Source of the DNA: Sphingopyxis sp. DBS4
GTDB lineage: Bacteria; Pseudomonadota; Alphaproteobacteria; Sphingomonadales; Sphingomonadaceae
NCBI RefSeq assembly: GCF_024628865.1
Contig: NZ_CP102384.1
Span: 2,057,001 to 2,121,000 of the forward strand
Direction of reading: 5' to 3'
Length of the DNA stretch: 64,000 nt
Position 1 is the first letter of the stretch, and each line of letters begins with the position of its first letter. Below, one piece after another: positions 35,475-45,886 of the stretch. The position numbers were made by a program, and so were the translations under genes. The notes under the pieces were generated by a model, which worked only from the letters and a program-made list of their open reading frames with translations, was not told where the DNA came from and did no database searches.

Positions 35475-35581
35475 ATCGATTTTGTTTCTGAACCGCCCAT
35501 AGCAATCAATTTCTTGCTACATCCTAAGCGCGCCACGACCGTCTGGCAAGGCGGCTTGGCGCCCTGCAATGACGAGGCCGA

Positions 35582-36938
<1,357 letters not shown>

Positions 36939-37037
36939 CCCCGCGCCTGATCCATCAGGCGCTAGGCATCTTTATGCGACCGGTGGTCGCAATCAAGACG
37001 GAGCGTGCCCTAATGCGCCGCCCCTGCCCTTGCCAAG

Positions 37038-38492
37038 CTATTTCTTGAGTTCCTTCGCCAGCGTCTTCGCCGTCGCCTTGCCATAGGGCGGCTTGAAACC
37101 CGCGAGCCCCGCGACGTCGATCTTGGGCTGGCGATAGACGGCGCGTGCGTGGCTGAAGGTGCGGAAGCCGTCGATCCCATGGTAATTGCCCATCCCCGAC
37201 GGCCCGACTCCGCCGAAGGGCAAATCCTCCATCGCGTTGTGAAACAGCACGTCGTTGACGGTCACGCCGCCCGAGATGGTGCGCGTCAGCACGCGCTCCT
37301 CCTCGCTCTTGTCCTGCCCGAAATAATAGAGGCCGAGCGGGCGGTCGTGGCCGTTCACATAGTCGATCGCCTCGTCGATCGACTTGTAGGTCTTCACCGG
37401 CAGGATCGGGCCGAAAATCTCCTCCTGCATCACCTTCATCTCGTCGGTGGCGCCGCGGACAATATGGAGCGGCATCTTGTGACCGTTGGCGCTCGCGAAA
37501 TCCTCGCCCGCCGGATTGACCTCGATCACCTCGGCGCCCTTTTCGCGCGCGTCGGCGAGATAGCCCTGCAGCCGGTCGAAATTCCGCCCGTTCACGACCG
37601 ACGTATAATCGTCGTTCTTGAGCAGCGTCGGATAGAGCGCCGCGACGCCCTTGCTGACGCTGTCGATCACCTCGCCTTCCTGATCCTCGGCAACGAGAAG
37701 GTAATCGGGCGCGAGGCAGATCTGCCCCGCATTCATCATCTTGCCGAGCGCGACGCGCTGGCCGACGAGATCCTTGTTCGCGCTGCGCCCGATGAAGGTC
37801 GGCGACTTGCCCCCCAGCTCCAGCGTCACCGGAACGAGATTATCGGCGGCGGCGCGCATGATATGCCGACCGACGCCCGTCGCGCCGGTGAAGATCAGAT
37901 GGTCGAAGGCGAGCTTCGAGAAGGCAATTCCGACCTCGGCGTCGCCGGTGAACACCGCCATTTCGCTCTCGTCGAAATAGTCGGGGACGAGGCGCGCCAT
38001 CAGCGCCGACACATTTTCGGTGAACTCGCTGGGCTTGATCATCGCGCGGTTACCCGCGGCGAGAATGCCCGCCATCGGCACGAAGACCATGCCGACGGGG
38101 AAGTTCCACGGCGCGACGACCCCGACGACGCCCTTCGGCTGATAGACGACCTCGGCCTTCGCCCCGAGCAGGCCGAGCGGAAAGGTGGGCTTGCGCTTCT
38201 CGCCCCGCGACCAGGCCGCCAGATGCTTCTTCGCATGTTTGAGCGCGCTGACCGAAGGCATGATGTCGGTCATCAGCGTCTGGTCGCGGCTGCGATGCCC
38301 GAAATCCTCGCTCACCGCCTTGGCGAAATCCTCGGCATGATCGACAAGCAGCGCAATCGCGCGGTCGAGCCGGTCGGTCCGCACCCCCAGGCTTTCGGGC
38401 ATGGCGGCGGTGAAGCTCGCCCTCTGCGCCGCGAGCACTTCATCCATGCGCGCCGTTTCGCCGGCGATGTCCTGCTTGATGGCGGTGGCCAT
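37038..38492 (-). CDS. Coniferyl aldehyde dehydrogenase
   Basis: The 484-residue NAD(P)-dependent aldehyde dehydrogenase has catalytic Glu225 in LELGGKSPTF and Cys259 in NAGQICLAPDYLL, with VVAPWNFPVGM for cofactor binding. The 'QICLAPDY' sequence and LARG-type N-terminus place it with coniferyl aldehyde dehydrogenases, which oxidise coniferaldehyde to ferulate during lignin-compound catabolism. Other aldehydes are possible substrates. It is a single-gene unit. Confidence 0.85.
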   Translation of the reverse strand: MATAIKQDIAGETARMDEVLAAQRASFTAAMPESLGVRTDRLDRAIALLVDHAEDFAKAVSEDFGHRSRDQTLMTDIMPSVSALKHAKKHLAAWSRGEKRKPTFPLGLLGAKAEVVYQPKGVVGVVAPWNFPVGMVFVPMAGILAAGNRAMIKPSEFTENVSALMARLVPDYFDESEMAVFTGDAEVGIAFSKLAFDHLIFTGATGVGRHIMRAAADNLVPVTLELGGKSPTFIGRSANKDLVGQRVALGKMMNAGQICLAPDYLLVAEDQEGEVIDSVSKGVAALYPTLLKNDDYTSVVNGRNFDRLQGYLADAREKGAEVIEVNPAGEDFASANGHKMPLHIVRGATDEMKVMQEEIFGPILPVKTYKSIDEAIDYVNGHDRPLGLYYFGQDKSEEERVLTRTISGGVTVNDVLFHNAMEDLPFGGVGPSGMGNYHGIDGFRTFSHARAVYRQPKIDVAGLAGFKPPYGKATAKTLAKELKK

Positions 38493-38723
38493 GACCCGTC
38501 TCCCCTATGGTTTGCGGGCGCTGTTTGATCATGGCCGTGAGCACGTTGCAAGATGAAACCCGCTTCGCGCGCGCATCAGCAAAAGAACGGGCAGAAAAGC
38601 GGGCGCCTCCCTACCAGAATGGCGACCGTGAGCGCTTTCCTTTGGGACACGCGGACCTTTGGGGCGCGCGGAGACGATCAGGGGCGCGAAAGCCCGGCGT
38701 GGGCGGGATCGAAGCCCCCCGCA

Positions 38724-39428
38724 TCAACCCGATATGTTGATAACACCATATCCCGTGGTTTCATCCGAATATACCGCGTTCCCGCCTTGCTTCACGTCGA
38801 ACCTGAGGGTCATATATTCATCGCCGCCTGCCTGTATGTTGACTTCGAACATATTCGTCAGGTCGAAGATCATCTCGTCCCTCTGCATGGTCGAGATTAT
38901 GTCGTTCTCGGTATATTGCTTGACCCCATTTCGCGTTCTGATCTTCAGCGATCCACCCGGCATCCCGTTTTTCCCGACCAGGCAGGTGTAGACGAGATAC
39001 CTCTGACCATTCATCGTGCAGGTAAGATGGCCGACGAACGGTTTGGCGGGAGCCTCGGGCTTCGCCTGCTCGACCTCGTCCGCCGGTGGTTCGTCCGAAA
39101 TCTCTTCGGCGCCCGTTGCGGCCTTTTCGCTGTCTGCCGCCGCACCGTCCTTCGCGATCGACGCGATCATCTGCTTGTCGTTACTAGTGTAGTCATAGGC
39201 CAGAACCGCAGCGCCACCGGCAGCCGCCACGATGAGGGCATAGGCGGCGTACGACATCATCCTGCTCGCCTTGGGCTCGCCCCCCTGATCCCAGTCGGCA
39301 TCGTCGCTTGCGACGGCCGGCGCCGACGAGGAAGCCAATAGCCTGGCTTTCTGAGCGTCAAACTCGGCGTCGGTAAGCGCACCGTCTTTCCACAGCTTCG
39401 TAATACGCTCGAGATCGTCCAGCATCAT
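38724..39428 (-). CDS. Membrane-anchored hypothetical protein with SHOCT-like N-terminus
   Basis: The 234-residue protein begins with a SHOCT-like motif (LERITKLWKDGALTDAEFDA QKARLL split across residues 5-30), followed by one membrane helix (about 60-80, AAYALIVAAAGGAAVLAYDY), an acidic linker (90-128) and a beta-rich C-terminal domain with GHLTCTMNGQRYLVYTCLVG. SHOCT motifs often mark oligomerising membrane-associated proteins. The C-terminal domain is unknown to me and would be extracytoplasmic. No operon partner is apparent. Confidence 0.65.
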   Translation of the reverse strand: MMLDDLERITKLWKDGALTDAEFDAQKARLLASSSAPAVASDDADWDQGGEPKASRMMSYAAYALIVAAAGGAAVLAYDYTSNDKQMIASIAKDGAAADSEKAATGAEEISDEPPADEVEQAKPEAPAKPFVGHLTCTMNGQRYLVYTCLVGKNGMPGGSLKIRTRNGVKQYTENDIISTMQRDEMIFDLTNMFEVNIQAGGDEYMTLRFDVKQGGNAVYSDETTGYGVINISG

Positions 39429-39716
39429 GGCTCTTTCAGAATATTGCGTTCAGTTCCCGTAAGCATAGGATAGTTAAGACCTGTTAAATGCGGTCCATTG
39501 GCAACAAGTCCGATACCCCGGTATATTGGAGGATATGCATCGGGCTGCGGATTTTGGCGGAGGTTATGGTTGAAACGGGCGCAGAGCCCAGCTGACGACA
39601 TAATCTCCTTCCCGTAGCCCAGGGGCCTGCAACGAAAGCCGCTGCCCCCTTTCGCAGGTGCAGCATTTCGGCTAATCCGACTCCCGACCTCTCTTTCCCT
39701 TACGGAGTCTCCCGCC

Positions 39717-40904
39717 ATGACCGCCACCGATCCCGTCGTTTTCCTGTCCTATGCCCGCACCCCGATGGGCGGTATGCAGGGCGTGCTGTCGGACGCGAGC
39801 GCGACCGATCTCGGCGCCACCGCGGTCAAGGCCGCGGTCGAACGCGCGGGCGTCAAGGGCGACGATATCGAGCGTATCTATATGGGCTGCGTGCTGCCCG
39901 CGGGGCTCGGTCAGGCGCCGGCGCGGCAGGCCGCGATCAAGGCCGGGCTGCCCAAATCGGTGCAGGCGACGACCGTCAACAAGGTGTGCGGTTCGGGGAT
40001 GCAGACCGTCATCATGACCGCCGAAGCGCTCGCCGCGGGCAGCATCGATCTGGCCGTCGCGGGCGGCATGGAATCGATGACCAATGCGCCCTATCTGCTC
40101 AAGAAGCACCGGTCCGGCGCTCGCATCGGGCACGACACCGCCTATGACCATATGTTCCTCGACGGGCTGGAGGACGCCTATGAGGCGGGCCGCGCGATGG
40201 GCACCTTCGCGCAGGATACCGCCGACGCCTACCAGCTCGGCCGCGAGGCACAGGACGATTATGCGATCGAATCGCTGAAGCGCGCGCAGGCGGCGATCGC
40301 CGACGGCGCCTTTGCCGCGGAGATCACGCCGGTGACGCTGACCACGCGCAAGGGCGAGGTCGTCATCGACACCGACGAACAGCCCGGCAAGGGCAACCCC
40401 GACAAGATCCCGACGCTGCGCCCCGCCTTCGCCAAGGACGGCACAATCACTGCCGCGACCAGCTCGTCGATCTCCGACGGCGCCGCCGCCGTGGTGCTGA
40501 CGCGTCAGTCGGTCGCGGAAGCGAAAGGGGCAAAGCCGGTCGCGAAGCTCGTCGCCCACGCCGCGCACGCGCAGGAGCCCAAGGATTTCACCATCGCCCC
40601 GGTCGGCGCGATCAACAAGGTGCTGGCGAAGGCCGGCTGGTCGATCGGCGACGTCGACCTGTTCGAGGTCAACGAAGCCTTCGCCTGCGTCGCGATGTTC
40701 GCGATGCACGACCTCGGCATCCCGCACGACAGGATCAACGTTCACGGCGGCGCGACCGCGCTCGGCCACCCGATCGGTGCCAGCGGCACGCGCATCATCA
40801 CGACGCTGATCGCCGCGCTCCAGCGCCACGGCAAGACGCGCGGCATCGCGAGCCTGTGCATCGGCGGCGGCGAAGCGACGGCGGTCGCGGTCGAGCTGGT
40901 CTAA
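39717..40904 (+). CDS. Acetyl-CoA C-acetyltransferase (thiolase)
   Basis: The 395-residue enzyme is a thiolase with the acyl-accepting Cys91 in NKVCGSGMQ, the His motif in [19 protein letters not shown], and the second catalytic Cys in SLCIGGGEA. It condenses two acetyl-CoA to acetoacetyl-CoA, or the reverse in fatty-acid and branched-chain breakdown. Length and motifs are canonical. It is a single gene ended by a strong terminator. Confidence 0.92.
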   Translation: MTATDPVVFLSYARTPMGGMQGVLSDASATDLGATAVKAAVERAGVKGDDIERIYMGCVLPAGLGQAPARQAAIKAGLPKSVQATTVNKVCGSGMQTVIMTAEALAAGSIDLAVAGGMESMTNAPYLLKKHRSGARIGHDTAYDHMFLDGLEDAYEAGRAMGTFAQDTADAYQLGREAQDDYAIESLKRAQAAIADGAFAAEITPVTLTTRKGEVVIDTDEQPGKGNPDKIPTLRPAFAKDGTITAATSSSISDGAAAVVLTRQSVAEAKGAKPVAKLVAHAAHAQEPKDFTIAPVGAINKVLAKAGWSIGDVDLFEVNEAFACVAMFAMHDLGIPHDRINVHGGATALGHPIGASGTRIITTLIAALQRHGKTRGIASLCIGGGEATAVAVELV

Positions 40905-40929
40905 ATCCGCTTACCGACAAAAGTTCCGG

Positions 40930-40957
40930 GGCGCCGTCGCAAGACGGCGCCCTTTCG
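40930..40957 (+). terminator. Rho-independent terminator of the thiolase gene
   Basis: GGGCGCCGTC and GACGGCGCCC form a perfect 10-bp stem with a GCAA tetraloop, followed by TTTCG. It lies 26 bases after the thiolase stop. Confidence 0.85.
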
Positions 40958-41098
40958 TCGTTATGGGCGCGACAGATTGCGACACTCATGACCTCAAAAT
41001 AAACGCCGCATTCCGCTTCGGTTCAAATCGAATCGCATAGACCGTTCCCAGTCATCGGGCAGATCCCCCTCCCCCTGACGATGCAAAGGAATGGCACC

Positions 41099-41566
41099 AT
41101 GAAGAAGATGAACTTTCTCACCGCCGGCCTGATCGCCGCGATGATGATTCCGGCCGCCGCGCAGGCCCAGACCGGCGAACTCCGCCGCGACCGGCAGGAC
41201 ATCCGTCAGGACCAGCGCGACCTCCGCAACGCGCAGCGTTACGGCGACCACCGCGATGTGCGCGACGCGCGCAAGGACGTGCGCGATTCCAAGCGCGAAT
41301 ATCGCCAGGACGCCCGTGACTGGCGCCGCGACGCACGCTACCAGAATTATCGCGCGCCGTTCAAATATCAGCAGTTCCGCGTCGGTCAGACGCTCCGCTC
41401 TACCTACTATGCGCCGGCCTATCGCCCGACCTGGGACAGCCGCTGGGGCGTGCCGCGTGCGGGTCGCGGGCTGACCTATGTCCGCCACTATAACGACCTG
41501 CTGCTCGTCAACGTGCGGACCGGCAAGGTGGTGAAGGTCTATCGCAACGAGTTCCGCTGGCGGTAA
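41099..41566 (+). CDS. RcnB-like exported protein
   Basis: The 155-residue product has a signal peptide (ending IPAAAQAQ), a strongly charged Arg/Asp repeat region (about 25-80, RDRQDIRQDQRDLRNAQRYG) and a C-terminal RcnB-type domain with FRVGQTLRSTYYAPAYRPTW and VRTGKVVKVYRNEFRW. RcnB is a periplasmic protein tied to nickel/cobalt homeostasis in E. coli; here no transporter gene is nearby, so the role is not established. ATG 41099 is preceded by AAAGGAA. Confidence 0.78.
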   Translation: MKKMNFLTAGLIAAMMIPAAAQAQTGELRRDRQDIRQDQRDLRNAQRYGDHRDVRDARKDVRDSKREYRQDARDWRRDARYQNYRAPFKYQQFRVGQTLRSTYYAPAYRPTWDSRWGVPRAGRGLTYVRHYNDLLLVNVRTGKVVKVYRNEFRWR

Positions 41567-41587
41567 ATCCCGACCGGAAATCGAGGG

Positions 41588-41618
41588 AAAGGCCGGATGG
41601 GCGACCGTCCGGCCTTTT
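41588..41618 (+). terminator. Terminator between rcnB-like and PAP2-like genes
   Basis: AAGGCCGGA (41589-41597) pairs with TCCGGCCTT (41608-41616) and is followed by TTC; the A-rich left flank means it can also stop the convergent gene. Confidence 0.8.
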
Positions 41619-41639
41619 CGCGTGCCGGAATGACGTCCC

Positions 41640-42617
41640 TCAGGCCGGCAGCGCCGAAGGCATGGCGGCAGGCCGGCGCAGCGCCCGGGCGATCGACGAT
41701 ATCCACGGCCGACTCACCAATATGCGGGCCAATGCCATGGCCGCCGCCGCCAGAGCAATCCCCGCGAACACGTCGACGAAATAATGAGCCCCGTCGACCG
41801 GCGTCGCAAGCAGCATCAATCCGGCCCACCCCGCCCCTATCCAGCCGACAGGCCCGAGGCGCGTAAAACCCCAGATAAAGATCGTACCGAGTGCGGCATG
41901 ATAGCTGGGAAAGGTGATGATGCCCTGAAGGGTGGCGATATCGATCCGGCGCAGGCTGCCGTCGCGCAGCCCGATGAAATCGGCCTGGTGCAGATAGGCC
42001 GCCGCGGGGTGGAGGTTCGGCAGATCGTCGGGAGTAAGACCAAGGTGGACATAATTGCTGATCGCCGGCGTCAGCCCCGAAATCAGTACCGCACAGGCCC
42101 CCGACAGGATCGCGGCGCAGATCACGATCCGCATGGCCCGCCATCTGCCGGCAATGGAAAGTGCCAGGACCAGAACCAGCAATTGCGGCACCATGGTCAT
42201 ATAAGCGTAGCGATAGAGCCCGCCGATCGACGGATGATCGTTCACCCAGCGCACATAGGCCAACCAGTCGAGCCCCAACGACAGATCCCAGCGCCGAAAG
42301 CTTTCGTCCCACAACGGCCCGCCATGCGCCGCGACCATGTAGCTGAGGACTGCGCCCGCCATGGAAAAGAGAATGATTTGCAGGACGCAGGTGATGAGCG
42401 CCGCGAACGCCGGGCGAACGCGATAGCGTGTGTAGAAAAGATTAGCCGCCCCCAGCATCGCGATCATTGCCGCCGAACTGGCGACCCCGTTCATGGAAAA
42501 GGCGAAGGGAGCACGTATCTGGAAGCCGACCACGAGCGCGAAGCAAAGGCCGATAAGCAGCCAGGAGGCGTCATCGAAACCTTGCGATACCGTTTCCTGG
42601 GACGCCGCGTCAGCCAT
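41640..42617 (-). CDS. PAP2-superfamily membrane protein (inositolphosphotransferase-like)
   Basis: The 325-residue protein has about six to eight membrane helices and the PAP2_3 catalytic landmarks: FPSYHAALGTIFIWGF (His in SYHA) and PVDGAHYFVDVFAG (His and Asp in GxHxxxD). Relatives include phosphatidic-acid phosphatases and the phosphotransferases that make inositol phosphorylceramide. In a sphingolipid-making bacterium a headgroup transferase is attractive but only inferred. ATG 42617 is chosen; a start at 42644 is possible. Confidence 0.72.
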   Translation of the reverse strand: MADAASQETVSQGFDDASWLLIGLCFALVVGFQIRAPFAFSMNGVASSAAMIAMLGAANLFYTRYRVRPAFAALITCVLQIILFSMAGAVLSYMVAAHGGPLWDESFRRWDLSLGLDWLAYVRWVNDHPSIGGLYRYAYMTMVPQLLVLVLALSIAGRWRAMRIVICAAILSGACAVLISGLTPAISNYVHLGLTPDDLPNLHPAAAYLHQADFIGLRDGSLRRIDIATLQGIITFPSYHAALGTIFIWGFTRLGPVGWIGAGWAGLMLLATPVDGAHYFVDVFAGIALAAAAMALARILVSRPWISSIARALRRPAAMPSALPA

Positions 42618-42701
42618 GTTTCGAGCCCATAGCCCGACGCCCATAAAATTTGATTAATGACCGGTGACCATGAGCCGCCGACTGTTCAATCGCTCTGGAA
42701 T

Positions 42702-43160
42702 TCAGTCGCCCCAGATATGGTCGGTTTCGATCCAGCCCTTGCGGCCGCCGACGTCGAACCGGCACCAGCCGTTCTTGCAATCGGTGATGCGGCCGACGAC
42801 GCCCGGCTCGGCGCGATAGGCGACCGCGGCCGAAACATTGGGCTCATCGCGCATCGGGCGGATGCCGCCGGTGACGATCGCGGTGCGCGTCCGGCTGAGC
42901 AATCGCGCCGCCATCCAGCCCTGCGTGCCGTCGGGATCCTCGATCTTGCGCCAGGTCTCGAAGCGCGCGATCACCCGCACCGGCAGATCCTTGCGCCGAT
43001 ATTCCCAGAGCACCGGAACGTCGGGCGACGGCCCCTTGCGCATCCGCGCCTCGTCGACGCTGATCGAGGCCCAATAGGGCAGTTCGACATCGGATTGCGC
43101 GGTTGCCGGTCCCACGACGGCAAGCAGCGCGGCTGCGGCGAGAATCTGGCGGATGGTCAT
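42702..43160 (-). CDS. Exported SH3-like domain protein
   Basis: The 152-residue protein has a signal peptide (residues 1-21, ending GPATAQ) and two SH3_4/bacterial-SH3-like units: ARMRKGPSPDVPVLWEYRRK...GTQGWMAARLL and NVSAAVAYRAEPGVVGRI...GRKGWIETDHIWG. Such proteins are periplasmic and often bind peptidoglycan or act as regulatory adaptors. It is divergent from the 2-hydroxyacid dehydrogenase gene, with about 125 bases between starts. Confidence 0.82.
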   Translation of the reverse strand: MTIRQILAAAALLAVVGPATAQSDVELPYWASISVDEARMRKGPSPDVPVLWEYRRKDLPVRVIARFETWRKIEDPDGTQGWMAARLLSRTRTAIVTGGIRPMRDEPNVSAAVAYRAEPGVVGRITDCKNGWCRFDVGGRKGWIETDHIWGD

Positions 43161-43284
43161 GCTTCAGCCTTGTCAAAATCGGCGCATCATTTCAACCGCT
43201 CGCCGCGATCGGAGCAGCGTTCGTCCACAGCCTCCCCGCGCCGCGCCCCTTGACCCCGCAGCCGCGCCGCGCTCTATCGGCGCC

Positions 43285-44283
43285 ATGCCCGATTCATCCC
43301 GTCCGAAACGCCCGCGCGTCATCGTCACCCGCCAGTTGATGCCGCATGTCGAGGCGCGCATGGCCGAGCTTTTCGACGTCGCGCTGTCGGCGTTCGACCG
43401 TGCCTTCACCCGCGAGGAATTGAAGGCCGCGGTCGCCGATTGCGACGTGCTGGTACCGACGGTGACCGACGAGATCGACGCCGAAATCCTGGCCGCGGCG
43501 GGCGAGCGGCTGAAGCTGATCGCCAATTTCGGCGCCGGGGTCGATCATATCGACCTGTCAGCCGCGCGCGCGAAGGGGATCATGGTCGCGAACACGCCGG
43601 GCGTGTTCACCGAGGATACCGCCGACATGACGATGGCGCTGATCCTGTCGGTTCCGCGACGCCTCGCCGAGGGCGAGAAATTGATGCGATCGGGCAAATG
43701 GGAGGGCTGGGCGCCAAGCACGATGCTGGGCCACCGCGTCGGCGGCAAGCTCCTCGGCATCATCGGCATGGGGCGTATCGGACTTGCCGTGGCGCAGCGC
43801 GCGCGCGCCTTCGGCCTGTCGATCCACTACCACAACCGCCGCCGCCTTCCGCAAGCGATCGAGGAGGAACTGGGCGCGAGCTATCATGCGAGCGTCGACA
43901 CGCTGCTCCGGATCAGCGACGTGGTGACAATCCATTGCCCGCACACGAGCGAGACACACGAGATGATCAACGCCGCGCGCATCGCGGCGATGAAGCCGAC
44001 CGCTTACCTCATCAACACCGCGCGCGGCGAGATCATCGACGAAAAGGCGCTGATCGCGGCGCTCAAAACCCGCCGTATCGCGGGCGCCGGGCTCGACGTG
44101 TATGCGCAGGAACCCGTGGTCGATCCCGACCTGCTCGCGCTCGACAATGCCGTGCTCCTCCCGCACCTCGCCTCGGCGACCATCGAGGGACGCGAAGCAT
44201 CGGGCGAGAAGGTGATCGCCAACATCCGCGCATGGTGCGACGGGCACAGGCCGCCCGATCAGGTGCTGGAGGGGTGGGTCTGA
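43285..44283 (+). CDS. D-isomer 2-hydroxyacid dehydrogenase (glyoxylate reductase-like)
   Basis: The 332-residue NAD(P)-dependent enzyme reduces 2-oxoacids such as glyoxylate or hydroxypyruvate. The nucleotide-binding motif is LLGIIGMGRIGLAVAQRARA, and the catalytic residues lie in INTARGEIIDEKAL (Arg), LDVYAQEPVVDP (Glu) and LLPHLASAT (His). Start ATG 43285 follows GGCGCC. It stands next to a REP-like repeat and converges with the nitronate monooxygenase gene. Confidence 0.88.
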   Translation: MPDSSRPKRPRVIVTRQLMPHVEARMAELFDVALSAFDRAFTREELKAAVADCDVLVPTVTDEIDAEILAAAGERLKLIANFGAGVDHIDLSAARAKGIMVANTPGVFTEDTADMTMALILSVPRRLAEGEKLMRSGKWEGWAPSTMLGHRVGGKLLGIIGMGRIGLAVAQRARAFGLSIHYHNRRRLPQAIEEELGASYHASVDTLLRISDVVTIHCPHTSETHEMINAARIAAMKPTAYLINTARGEIIDEKALIAALKTRRIAGAGLDVYAQEPVVDPDLLALDNAVLLPHLASATIEGREASGEKVIANIRAWCDGHRPPDQVLEGWV

Positions 44284-44307
44284 ATCGCCAGCGTTGCGCT
44301 CGGCCGC

Positions 44308-44390
44308 TCTGGATTGCTTCGTCGCTGCGCTCCTCGCAATGACGAAGCTTCATGAGGCACCGTCATTGCGAGCGCAGCGAAGCAATGACG
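44308..44390. repeat. REP-like inverted repeat between convergent genes
   Basis: CTCTGGATTGCTTCG...CTCGCAATGACG and CGTCATTGCGAG...CGAAGCAATGACG form overlapping inverted units of the same family as the element at 26617-26704. It separates the converging dehydrogenase and nitronate monooxygenase genes. Confidence 0.75.
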
Positions 44391-44398
44391 GCGTGTAT

Positions 44399-45802
44399 TT
44401 AATCCCCCGTCAGAATCCGGTCGACGAGCTGCTTCACCGTCGGGGTGAAGTTGTTCGAATAAAAGGGATCGGTCTTGAAGTTGAACGCGGCGTGGCCGGC
44501 GAACATCAAATTCTGTTCGACGTCCCCATCGTGCGCAATGTCCTGCAGCGTCTTCTGGATGCAGAAGCTGCGCGGGTCGGCGAGATAGCCGGTCGAATAA
44601 TCGTCATGGTCTTTCCACGACGAGAAACCGCAGTGCGACAGGCAGCCCATGCAATCGGCCTGGTCCTTGCGGATTATGCCCTTGTCGGCCTCGGTGACGA
44701 AAACGACGGTGTTGTCGGGGGTCTTGAGCGCTTCGGTATAGCCTTCGGCCACCCAGTCGCGCGCGCGGTCGCGATCGTGCGGGGTAACCCAGAAATTCTT
44801 GCCCTTCACCCCGACGTCGAGCTGGACGACATGGTCGCCCGCTTCCTGCTTCGAGTATGGAATCTGGCGTTCGGATCGCGCTTCGAGGTCGCGCAGGAAG
44901 GGGTTACGCACCGCGCTGGAATAAAAGCCGGTGGGCGAAAAGCGGTGGAGCAGCACGTCGCCCTCGTCGAGGGTGCGGAGGCGGTCCTTCCAACCCTGCG
45001 GGATCGGGCTTTCCTCGGTCAGCAGCGGGCGGGTGCCGTATTGAAAGACGATCTGGCCGAGTTCGGGATTGTCGATCCAATGCTCCCAGTCGCGCAGATA
45101 CCAGACGCCGCCCGCCATCACGATCGGCACATCGTCGGAAATTCCCTCGGCGCGCATCGTATCGCGCAGCGCCTTGACGCGCGGATAGGGATCCTCGGGC
45201 TTCAGCGGATCTTCGGCGTTCGACAGGCCGTTGTGCCCGCCCGCGAGCCAGGGATCCTCGTAAACCACCGCCGCCATCAGGTCGGCGACCTTATGATAGG
45301 CGCGCTTCCACAGCGCGCGAAAGGCACGCGCCGACGAGATGATCGGCAGATAGTTCACATTGTGCCGCGCCGCGATCTCGCTGAGCTTGTAGGGCATCCC
45401 CGCGCCGCAGGTGACGCCGGTGACGAGCCCCTTCGTCTTTTCGAGCACGCCTTCAAGCACCTGCTGCGCGCCGCCCATTTCCCACAGGACGTTGATATTG
45501 ATCGCGCCCTTGCCGCTCGCGATGTCATAGGCGCGCCGCACCTGCTCGACCGCGCCGTCGATCGCATATTGGACCAGTTCCTCGTGGCGTTCCTTGCGGG
45601 TCAGCGCGCGATAGATTTGCGGAATGATCTTGCCGTCGGCATCGTAGCTGTCGGCGTTGACCGCGGACACGGTGCCGATCCCGCCCGCCGCCGCCCAGGC
45701 GCCGCTCGACATATGGTTGGTTGCCGAGACGCCCTTGCCCCCCTCGACCAGCGGCCACACTTCACGCCCCCCGTAAAGAATGGGCTTCAAACCTTTGAAC
45801 AC
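44399..45802 (-). CDS. Nitronate monooxygenase-like FMN enzyme with C-terminal cysteine cluster
   Basis: The 467-residue protein is an FMN-dependent TIM-barrel of the 2-nitropropane dioxygenase family: GGREVWPLVEGGKG at the N-terminus, GAININVLWEMGG, PIISSARAFRALWKRA and IVMAGGVWYLRDW. It oxidises nitronates or acts as a flavin oxidoreductase. Unusually, the C-terminal extension has DCMGCLSHC (Cys384, 387, 391) and SFC (Cys414), which look like a metal or Fe-S site. GTG 45802 is chosen because AGAGG stands six bases upstream; GTG 45823 is the alternative. Confidence 0.82.
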   Translation of the reverse strand: MFKGLKPILYGGREVWPLVEGGKGVSATNHMSSGAWAAAGGIGTVSAVNADSYDADGKIIPQIYRALTRKERHEELVQYAIDGAVEQVRRAYDIASGKGAININVLWEMGGAQQVLEGVLEKTKGLVTGVTCGAGMPYKLSEIAARHNVNYLPIISSARAFRALWKRAYHKVADLMAAVVYEDPWLAGGHNGLSNAEDPLKPEDPYPRVKALRDTMRAEGISDDVPIVMAGGVWYLRDWEHWIDNPELGQIVFQYGTRPLLTEESPIPQGWKDRLRTLDEGDVLLHRFSPTGFYSSAVRNPFLRDLEARSERQIPYSKQEAGDHVVQLDVGVKGKNFWVTPHDRDRARDWVAEGYTEALKTPDNTVVFVTEADKGIIRKDQADCMGCLSHCGFSSWKDHDDYSTGYLADPRSFCIQKTLQDIAHDGDVEQNLMFAGHAAFNFKTDPFYSNNFTPTVKQLVDRILTGD

Positions 45803-45886
45803 TATAAACCTCTTTCTCTCCACCGCGGCGCACCCACGCCGCGGCCCCCATATGCCGTTTCCGTAAGCGGAAAACGGCGACTTTTG

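Noticed and set aside
39425..39727. 100-codon minus-strand frame upstream of the thiolase gene
   Set aside because: It overlaps the thiolase start region, has no recognisable motif and no ribosome-binding site.
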